This document shows, in pieces, positions 58,295 through 64,000 of a DNA stretch of 64,000 bases (the stretch's first letter is position 1; the number at the start of each line of letters is the position of its first letter). Under the pieces are notes generated by a model, which was given only the letters and a program-made list of their open reading frames with translations, was not told the origin of the DNA and did not search any database. The translations under genes were made by a program, and so were the position numbers. The stretch is from UBA11524 sp964383815 (GTDB lineage Bacteria; Bacillota; Clostridia; Christensenellales; Aristaeellaceae), in assembly GCA_964383815.1 (NCBI GenBank), contig CAYLIC010000003.1, positions 16,102 through 80,101 on the forward strand, in the 5' to 3' direction.

Positions 58295-59347
58295 ATGGCA
58301 AAGGAACGCATGAGCAAGCGGCGCAAGCTGTCCCCGGAGGAGCTGAGCAGCTTCTGCGAGCAGATTGCCCTGATGCTGGATTCCGGCATGACCCTCTACG
58401 ACGGCATTGAGATGCTGGCGGAGGACGAGCAGGAGGAGCACGGCCTGTACCGCACGCTGCTGGCGGGCATGGGCGGCACCGGCTCCCTGTACGAGGCGCT
58501 GCGCCAGGACGAAACCTGGCCCAGGTATATGGTGCAGATGGTGGGCATTGGCGAGGAAACCGGCCGCCTGGAGGACATTATGCAGGCACTGACCCAGTAC
58601 TACGAGCGGGAAGGCCGCATCCGCACGGCTGCCTCCAGCGCCATCACCTATCCGCTGGTGCTGGGCGCCATGCTGGTGGTGATCATCCTGGTGCTTCTGT
58701 GGCGGGTGCTGCCCGTGTTCAACCGGGTGCTGGACAGCCTGGGCGTTGGCGGAACGGAGTCCGGCGCGGTGCTGATGAACCTGGGCGCCACCGTTGGCTG
58801 GGTGGTGCTGGGGTTGATTGGCCTGGTGGGCGTTGCGGTGCTGGTGTGCCTCATCCTGATGAAAACCGCCTGCCGGGACAGGGTGACCCAGCTGATTCAG
58901 CGGCTGTTCCCGCCGCTGAAACGGCTGAACGGCAAGCTGTCCTCCGCCCGGGTTGCCAGCATGCTGTCCCTGATGCTGTCCAGCGGCTATCCCATGGAAA
59001 GAGCCCTGGAAATGGCCCCCTATGCCCTGACGGACGAAAAGGCTGCCAGGCGGGTGGAGGGCGTGCGCCTGGCCATGGCAGAGGGTGCCACCTTTACCGA
59101 GGCGCTGGGCCAGTCCAAACTGTTTGAGGATTTCTACACCCGGATGATCCGGGTTGGCGCCGCCTCCGGCCACGAGCCCCAGGTGATGGCGAAGATTGCC
59201 GCCATTTATGAGGAGCAGGTGGAGGACGGCTTCACCCGCCTGGTGGGCATTATCGAGCCTACGCTGGTGGCGCTCCTGTCCGTGGTGGTGGGCGCGATTC
59301 TCCTGTCGGTCATGCTGCCCATGGCGGGCATTCTGTCCAATCTGTAA
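58295..59347 (+). CDS. Type IV pilus / type II secretion inner-membrane platform protein (GspF/PilC-like)
   Basis: This 350-residue protein has two GspF domains: EELSSFCEQIALMLDSGMTLYDGIEML near the start and SSARVASMLSLMLSSGYPMERALEMAP in the second half, each followed by membrane helices (about 115-140, 160-185, 320-345). The family forms the membrane base contacted by assembly or retraction ATPases. It is shorter than typical PilC (about 400). ATG 58295 follows AGGGAGG by seven bases. It lies ahead of four small pseudopilin-like genes and a PilT-type ATPase. Confidence 0.9.
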   Translation: MAKERMSKRRKLSPEELSSFCEQIALMLDSGMTLYDGIEMLAEDEQEEHGLYRTLLAGMGGTGSLYEALRQDETWPRYMVQMVGIGEETGRLEDIMQALTQYYEREGRIRTAASSAITYPLVLGAMLVVIILVLLWRVLPVFNRVLDSLGVGGTESGAVLMNLGATVGWVVLGLIGLVGVAVLVCLILMKTACRDRVTQLIQRLFPPLKRLNGKLSSARVASMLSLMLSSGYPMERALEMAPYALTDEKAARRVEGVRLAMAEGATFTEALGQSKLFEDFYTRMIRVGAASGHEPQVMAKIAAIYEEQVEDGFTRLVGIIEPTLVALLSVVVGAILLSVMLPMAGILSNL

Positions 59348-59383
59348 GCAAGGCGAAACGCCTTCGGGAAGGGAGGTATGCGG

Positions 59384-59689
59384 ATGAAGCGCAGGGATGT
59401 TGCCGCACTGGCGCTGTTTATTGCCATTGTGCTGGCCTTTTGCCTGGTGGTGGATCAGCTGACCCGCGCCAGCGACAAGGCGGAGCTGACCCTTGTGCGG
59501 GACGCTGTGAAAAACGCCGCGCTGACCTGCTATGCCGTGGAGGGCGCCTACCCGGAGGATATTGCCTACCTTCGCCAGCACTACGGCCTGGCCTATAGCG
59601 AGGAACGATACATGATTTACTACGATGCCTTCGCATCCAACGTGCTGCCTGACATCCGCGTGGTGGAAAGGGGGAAGGGAGCACCGTGA
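59384..59689 (+). CDS. Pseudopilin-like small protein
   Basis: This 101-residue protein has an N-terminal hydrophobic helix (VAALALFIAIVLAFCLVV) and a C-terminal segment NAALTCYAVEGAYPEDIAYLRQHYG, resembling the GspG/pilin alpha-helix end with its YAVEGxYP pattern. It lacks a class III leader with a GF cleavage site, so its processing is unclear. GGGAGG precedes the ATG at 59384. It is followed with a four-base overlap by the next gene. Confidence 0.72.
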   Translation: MKRRDVAALALFIAIVLAFCLVVDQLTRASDKAELTLVRDAVKNAALTCYAVEGAYPEDIAYLRQHYGLAYSEERYMIYYDAFASNVLPDIRVVERGKGAP

Positions 59690-60180
59690 GCATCCGTGAC
59701 AGCAAGCCGCCGCGCAGCATCCAAAACGTATTTGTTCTGCTGCTGCTGGCGGTGTTCGCCGCCATGAGCACCCTGCTGGTTACCCTGGGCGCCCAGGCCT
59801 ACCGCAGCGCCGTGGAGCGGGCCAACCGGGACAACGAGGCACGCATCCTTTCCGCCGTGGTGCGCAGCTCCCTTTGGGCGGAGGATGGCCTGGGACAGGT
59901 GCAGGTGAAGGACTACAGCGGGGTGAAGGCCCTGGAGGTTACCAACACCTACGACGGCGAAAGCTATGTGAAGCGCCTGTACTGCCACGATGGCAGCCTG
60001 TGGGAGAGCTTTACCTCTGCGGCATACGAATTTGACCTGGAGGACGGCGAAACCCTGTGCCAGGCCTCCGGCTTTGACCCAAGCCTGGAAAACGGCCTGC
60101 TGACCGTGCGGCTCACCGGCCCGGACGGCGCGGAGAGCACTGTGAAAATGTGCCTGCGCAGTGTGGAGGTGGACCAATGA
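59686..60180 (+). CDS. DUF4860-like membrane protein
   Basis: This 164-residue protein has one N-terminal membrane helix (VFVLLLLAVFAAMSTLLVTLGAQAYRS) and a soluble beta-rich remainder. The helix followed by RSAVERANRDNEARILSAVVRSSLW and a later VKDYSGVKALEV region recalls DUF4860 proteins I associate with Firmicutes pilus-like operons; the name is from memory. The start is GTG at 59686, overlapping the previous stop (four bases). Its own stop overlaps the next start by four bases. Confidence 0.7.
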   Translation: MSIRDSKPPRSIQNVFVLLLLAVFAAMSTLLVTLGAQAYRSAVERANRDNEARILSAVVRSSLWAEDGLGQVQVKDYSGVKALEVTNTYDGESYVKRLYCHDGSLWESFTSAAYEFDLEDGETLCQASGFDPSLENGLLTVRLTGPDGAESTVKMCLRSVEVDQ

Positions 60181-60578
60181 AGCAGAATGGACGCGGAAAC
60201 ACGCTCCTGGTGGAGCTGCTGGTTGTGGTGCTGTTCTTCATGCTTGCTGCCACCACGCTGATGGAGCTTTTCGGCGCTGCCAAGCAAAGCAGCAGCCGGG
60301 CCAGCGCATGCAGCGCGGCGCTGCTCCAGGCCCAGAACATTGCCGAAACCCTTTACGCTGCCGATGATATGCAGGCCGCCCTGCAGGAGGCTGGCTTCAC
60401 CCTGGAGGCAGAGGGCTGGCGCATGCACTGCGGTGAATACGACCTGGTGGCGGACTATCAGCCGGAGGAAACCGAGGCCGGCGCCCTTCACCTGGTGGAG
60501 CTGACAGCCCTTTACCGGGGCCAGGCACTGTTTGCGCTGCCGGCGGCAAGGTATCAGCCCGGGGAGGTGCAGCCATGA
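60177..60578 (+). CDS. Pseudopilin-like small protein with pilin-type N-terminus
   Basis: This 133-residue protein starts MKQNGRGNTLLVELLVVVLFF, close to the prepilin signature (G, then TLxELLVVV with Glu at +5/+6). Its spacing is unusual: Glu is sixth after the Gly at position 7, or fifth if cleavage follows Asn8. After the helix there is a helical region with SSRASACSAALLQAQNIAETLYAADD and a beta-like C-terminus. It overlaps neighbours by four bases on both sides. Confidence 0.72.
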   Translation: MKQNGRGNTLLVELLVVVLFFMLAATTLMELFGAAKQSSSRASACSAALLQAQNIAETLYAADDMQAALQEAGFTLEAEGWRMHCGEYDLVADYQPEETEAGALHLVELTALYRGQALFALPAARYQPGEVQP

Positions 60579-61009
60579 AGCAGCGAAAAATCGCCCTGGG
60601 GCCCGGCGCGGCCTCGCTGATACTGATTGTGGTATGCCTGAGCATGTGCGTTTTGTGCATGCTGACCTACATCAGCGCCCGGGACGCCCTGTCCCTCAGC
60701 ACCCGCAGTGCGGAAATGACCCAGCAGGTATACACCCTGAACGAGCAAAGCGAGCGCACCCTGGCCCGGCTGGACGCCCTGCTGGCAGGCTGTGCCCGGC
60801 AGGCGGAAAATCAGGCGGAATATTTGCAGCTGGCAGCCCAGTGCCTGCCGGAGAATATGGAACTGATGGATAACACCATTGCCTGGACGGAAAGCCAGGA
60901 TGAGCGGGCGCTGCTGTGCGCTGTGCGCCTGGCACCATGGGGCGAGGAACCCCGCCTGGCCTGGGCCACCCACGCCCTGATGGTGGAAACGGAGGACGAA
61001 TGGAACTGA
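60575..61009 (+). CDS. Pilus-like operon small membrane protein
   Basis: This 144-residue protein has one N-terminal membrane helix (GPGAASLILIVVCLSMCVLCML) followed by helical coiled sequence TRSAEMTQQVYTLNEQSERTLARLDALLAG and a short beta-like end. It resembles minor pseudopilin or PilX-type proteins, but no precise family is sure. It overlaps the previous gene by four bases and the PilT-like gene by ten. Confidence 0.7.
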   Translation: MKQRKIALGPGAASLILIVVCLSMCVLCMLTYISARDALSLSTRSAEMTQQVYTLNEQSERTLARLDALLAGCARQAENQAEYLQLAAQCLPENMELMDNTIAWTESQDERALLCAVRLAPWGEEPRLAWATHALMVETEDEWN

Positions 61010-62100
61010 TTTCCCTGCTGAAGGATGCCCTGGCCAAGGAAGGCTCGGACATTTTCATCATCCCCGGCTCACCGGTGATGGTCAAATCCCACGGGCGGAT
61101 GGTGCCGCTGACGGAGCAGCGCATGATGCCCACGGACGCGGAGGCGCTGATTGCCACCGCCTACAGCCTGGCAGGCCGGGACACCACCGTCCTGGACACG
61201 GAGGGCGACGACGACTTTTCCTTCTCCGTGCGGGATGTGAGCCGCTTCCGCTGCAACACCTATCGCCAGCGCAACACCCTGGCAGCCACCTGCCGCGTGG
61301 TTGCCTTCGGCCTGCCCGACCCGGAGAAGGCCCACATACCCGATGTGGTGCTGAACCTGGCGGAGCTCCGCAGCGGCATGGTGCTGGTGACGGGCCCTGC
61401 CGGCAATGGCAAAAGCACCACCCTGGCCTGCCTAGTGGATCGCATCAATTCCACCCGCAGCGGGCACATTATCACCATTGAGGATCCCATCGAGTTTCTG
61501 CACCCGCACCGCATGTCCCTTGTGAGCCAGCGCGAGGTGCCCAACGATGCATCCACCTTTGCCCGGGCCCTGCGTGCCTCCCTGCGCCAGGCGCCGGATG
61601 TGATTATGCTGGGCGAAATGCGCGACCAGGAGACCATTTCCACCGCCATCACCGCCGCGGAAACGGGACACCTGCTGCTTTCCTCCCTGCACACCATTGG
61701 CGCCGCCAAGACCATCGACCGCATTGTGGATGCCTTCCCGGCGGAGCAGCAGAACCAGATTCGCGCCCAGCTGTCCATGGTGCTCAAGGGCGTCATTTCC
61801 CAGCGGCTCATCCTGAAAAACGATGGGGAGCTGACCCCGGTGTTTGAGGTGATGACGGTGAATCCCGCCATACAGAACCTGATCCGCGAAGGCAAGACCC
61901 ACCAGATTGACAACGCAATCTTCAGCGGCGGGCCCGGCATGCTGTCCATGGATGCCGAGCTGCAGCGCCTGGTGAAGGAAGGGAAAATCACCCAAGAGAC
62001 TGCCACCCTCTATGCCGTTCACCCGGAAACCATGGAGCGGGGAAACCGCATGGCGCCCCAGCCCACATCCGGCGGCTTTGGCTTCGGCAAGCGGCTGTAA
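61000..62100 (+). CDS. pilT: PilT-type secretion/retraction ATPase
   Basis: This 366-residue hexameric ATPase has an N-terminal PAS-like region, Walker A GPAGNGKSTTLACL, the Asp box ITIEDPIEFLH, Walker B VIMLGEMRDQETI and His box LSSLHTIGAAKTIDRIVD. The C-terminal AIQNLIREGK is a version of the PilT AIRNLIRE motif, which marks retraction ATPases rather than PilB. ATG 61000 is near GGAGGA. It is the last gene; a terminator follows. No PilB is adjacent, so either this enzyme does both jobs or an assembly ATPase is encoded elsewhere. Confidence 0.92.
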   Translation: MELISLLKDALAKEGSDIFIIPGSPVMVKSHGRMVPLTEQRMMPTDAEALIATAYSLAGRDTTVLDTEGDDDFSFSVRDVSRFRCNTYRQRNTLAATCRVVAFGLPDPEKAHIPDVVLNLAELRSGMVLVTGPAGNGKSTTLACLVDRINSTRSGHIITIEDPIEFLHPHRMSLVSQREVPNDASTFARALRASLRQAPDVIMLGEMRDQETISTAITAAETGHLLLSSLHTIGAAKTIDRIVDAFPAEQQNQIRAQLSMVLKGVISQRLILKNDGELTPVFEVMTVNPAIQNLIREGKTHQIDNAIFSGGPGMLSMDAELQRLVKEGKITQETATLYAVHPETMERGNRMAPQPTSGGFGFGKRL

Positions 62101-62124
62101 CGCGCGCTTTCCATAATAATGAAG

Positions 62125-62167
62125 AAAGTGTGAAGAGCAGTCTGAAAAAATTCATACACTTTTTTTC
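62125..62167 (+). terminator. Terminator of the pilus-like operon
   Basis: AAAGTGTGAA pairs imperfectly with TTCATACACTTT, followed by a T run, 25 bases after the pilT-like stop. Confidence 0.7.
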
Positions 62168-62195
62168 AAAATATGGTGCATAATGAATAAAAGTG

Positions 62196-62204
62196 TGCTA
62201 TAAT
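62196..62204 (+). promoter_or_regulatory. Extended -10 promoter of the large surface protein gene
   Basis: TGCTATAAT gives an extended -10 with TATAAT at 62199-62204; the -35 region is poor. The leader contains a possible hairpin, TGGGTAGC with GTTGCCCA, near 62219-62250. Confidence 0.6.
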
Positions 62205-62277
62205 AATTCTACTAAATGGTGGGTAGCTGTGCAAATCCGTGGTTGCCCATCACTGGTTGCTCAGAGGAGGCATTACC

Positions 62278-64000
62278 ATGAAGAAGAGTACGAACCGCTT
62301 TGTGGCGCTGATCATGGCGCTTGTTATGCTGGTGCTGACGCCTATGAGTGCGCTGGCAGAAGCTGCGGACACGGGCATCTCCACACCGACGGATACGTCC
62401 ACCACGGTGCAGCAGCCTGCGCCCGGCGATCCGGAGGCCAGCCAGGAGCCTGACCCTGTGCAGACGCCTGACCCGGAATCCTCCCAGAAGCCTGACCCCA
62501 CGCCTGAAACCTCTCCGAGCATGTCTAATTCGGGAAAGCAAACCGACGGTCGGTCGGTTTCCGGTGCGCCGACGGTGCTCGGCAGTTCCGGCGGCGACCC
62601 TGCACCGGCGAACCTGGGAACTTCCAGCTATACGCCCTGGCTGGCTGAGGGCGAAACCCTTGGAATGACCCTGGGCGAAACCAAGACCATCTACACCAAT
62701 CTGGATTTGATTAAAAATAGTAGCAATAGAAATCCAAATGCCCTGGAAATCAACGGTGGAGAAGTAGCTGTTGATGAAAATGGCAATACAATCTACAAGT
62801 TCACGCTGAAGGCCAAGTACCCGGCTACGGTTGACTGGTACTACCCGATGGCTCATGTGAACATCACCTATGCCAATGCGCTGATCAACAAGGACATCAA
62901 TGATTTTAACAAAATCACCATGCCTGACAACGTTAAGAGCTTGAAGGTTGGTGATTCGGCCACTGTGTATAGCCTTGTTGAGCTGAACGTTCCTGAAAGC
63001 GTAAAAGCCATTGCTAATGTTGAACAGACCCAGCAGGCGGATGGCGTTTGGAAGATTGATATTACCGCGACAGCGGCGGGAAGCACGGACTGGGATAAGT
63101 GGGACCTGAACTTCACAAATCCCAAGTACGACATCAAGTATGGCGAAAATACCCCCACGCAGCAGGAGAAGGACGACACCGTTAAGCATGCCAAGGACGC
63201 AAGCGTTGCGGTTGACAACGGCGAAGGCAAGTACTTCGCGTACTGGACGGACGCCAATGGTGCCCGCGTGAACGTTGGCGACCCCATCACCGGCTCGCTG
63301 ACCCTGACCCCTGTGTATGAATACCCCACCGTCAACGTAACGATTCATCACAAGTATGCGTTCGGCGGCAACGGAAACAGCCCGACCTTTTACGAGGCAA
63401 CAACGGACAGCACTGCTACCCTGCTGCCCGCTGCCGAAGACCGCACCATCAATCTGACTGATTATGTGTACAGCGGCGACACCAATATTAAGGCCAGCAC
63501 CGAAAGAAATGCCAGCGCGGTGGATGCAAACAATGCCAACTCTTCTGTAGACATCACTGATCGTAAGCTGAACACCACGGCCCTGAAGGTGAACGACAGC
63601 AACGTTGCGAACGTTGAGGTGACCCTGTACTACGATGCGTATCTGACCATCGAGTACGCTGTGGACATCCCCACGGAAGAATCCCGTGCGCTTCCTGGCA
63701 TTAAGCGTGAGTTTGTGAAGGGCAACGCGCTGCTGGCGGGCGATGCGGACATGACCGTTATTGGCCCCAAGACCGTGCGCATGGAAGACTTCGGATCTAA
63801 TAACTTCAATGGCACTCAGGCGTACTTCAAGATTGGTACGGAAGGTTCGCAGGTTGGCAGCGACAGCAATTACTACAGCTCTGACCCTGTGAAGAAGCAA
63901 TACAAGTTGGCTGGCGAGAGCAATCTGCAGGACTTGAATGATGACTACAGTGCCCTGAAGCCCGGCTCCACCATCTACCTGACCTATGGCCTGCAGCAGT
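62278..64000 (+). CDS. Large secreted surface protein, 3' end outside window
   Basis: The frame stays open for 574 codons to the window edge. It begins with a signal peptide, MKKSTNRFVALIMALVMLVL, ending near SALAEA. A Pro/Ser/Thr/Glu-rich linker (about residues 30-105) follows, with repeated EPDPVQTPDPESSQKPDPTPET-like runs. Beta-rich segments then recur, for example YFAYWTDANGARVNVGDPITGSLTL, like InlB-type or bacterial Ig-like repeats, and VTLYYDAYLTIEYAVDIP. A wall-anchoring motif is presumably downstream. AGAGGAGG precedes ATG 62278. Parts of it are more AT-rich than the neighbours. Confidence 0.82.
   Translation, partial: MKKSTNRFVALIMALVMLVLTPMSALAEAADTGISTPTDTSTTVQQPAPGDPEASQEPDPVQTPDPESSQKPDPTPETSPSMSNSGKQTDGRSVSGAPTVLGSSGGDPAPANLGTSSYTPWLAEGETLGMTLGETKTIYTNLDLIKNSSNRNPNALEINGGEVAVDENGNTIYKFTLKAKYPATVDWYYPMAHVNITYANALINKDINDFNKITMPDNVKSLKVGDSATVYSLVELNVPESVKAIANVEQTQQADGVWKIDITATAAGSTDWDKWDLNFTNPKYDIKYGENTPTQQEKDDTVKHAKDASVAVDNGEGKYFAYWTDANGARVNVGDPITGSLTLTPVYEYPTVNVTIHHKYAFGGNGNSPTFYEATTDSTATLLPAAEDRTINLTDYVYSGDTNIKASTERNASAVDANNANSSVDITDRKLNTTALKVNDSNVANVEVTLYYDAYLTIEYAVDIPTEESRALPGIKREFVKGNALLAGDADMTVIGPKTVRMEDFGSNNFNGTQAYFKIGTEGSQVGSDSNYYSSDPVKKQYKLAGESNLQDLNDDYSALKPGSTIYLTYGLQQ

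Overview
The window looks like chromosome from a GC-rich, Gram-positive-type member of the Clostridia, probably a gut or rumen commensal of the Oscillospirales/Christensenellales sort. Lineage is inferred from gene content and style, not from a marker search. Supporting signs are strong AGGAGG ribosome binding sites, consensus TTGACA/TATAAT promoters, a T-box leader on pheST, a PyrR attenuator on uraA, LL-diaminopimelate aminotransferase (dapL) with dapF, heterodimeric ABC exporters, VanW and CHAP envelope proteins, a sortase-type C-terminus, and tRNAs without encoded CCA. No insertion sequence, prophage or CRISPR array is visible. GC-rich coding sequence creates many long antisense shadow frames, which were left out.

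Layout. 0-3.7 kb: end of prfA, a Sua5-type tsaC and a GH133-like glycogen debranching enzyme, with overlapping or tight junctions. 3.9-5.7 kb: a secreted multi-domain membrane-anchored protein on the minus strand. 5.9-10.5 kb: uraA-pyrR under PyrR attenuation, an E2-acyltransferase-like protein lacking the usual active-site His, tyrA behind a long hairpin, a DUF523 protein and tRNA-Leu. 10.6-17.5 kb: a maltodextrin/starch operon on the minus strand (three-module starch-binding protein, ABC binding protein, two permeases, GH13 enzyme, LacI regulator) with a perfect LacI-type palindrome beside its promoter. 17.6-29.2 kb, all minus: a sortase-type surface protein, dnaE with GtrA and HAD genes, two F420-glutamate-ligase-like genes, and MATE-luxS-phosphoesterase. 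29.3-35.8 kb: a PDZ/response regulator/histidine kinase operon, then on plus TraX-like and dapF-dapL-cysK. 35.9-52.0 kb, all minus: a heterodimeric ABC exporter, an envelope operon (vanW, sfsA, CHAP, CBS-pyrophosphatase, a secreted unknown), pheST, and a small operon with surE.

At 52.0-52.4 kb transcription changes direction at a cluster of DnaA-box-like sites upstream of dnaA, a good candidate for oriC. dnaA is not followed by dnaN but by tRNA-Gln, tRNA-Glu and plsX-acpP-rnc. From 57.4 to 62.1 kb a seven-gene operon encodes a transglutaminase-like protein, a GspF/PilC membrane protein, four small pseudopilin-like proteins and a PilT-type ATPase, with no PilB or prepilin peptidase beside it. 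The window ends inside a large secreted surface protein.

The least explained features are a family of six two-hairpin intergenic elements whose second hairpin changes sequence while keeping its pairing, and the minimal pilus-like operon. Both would repay a genome-wide search.
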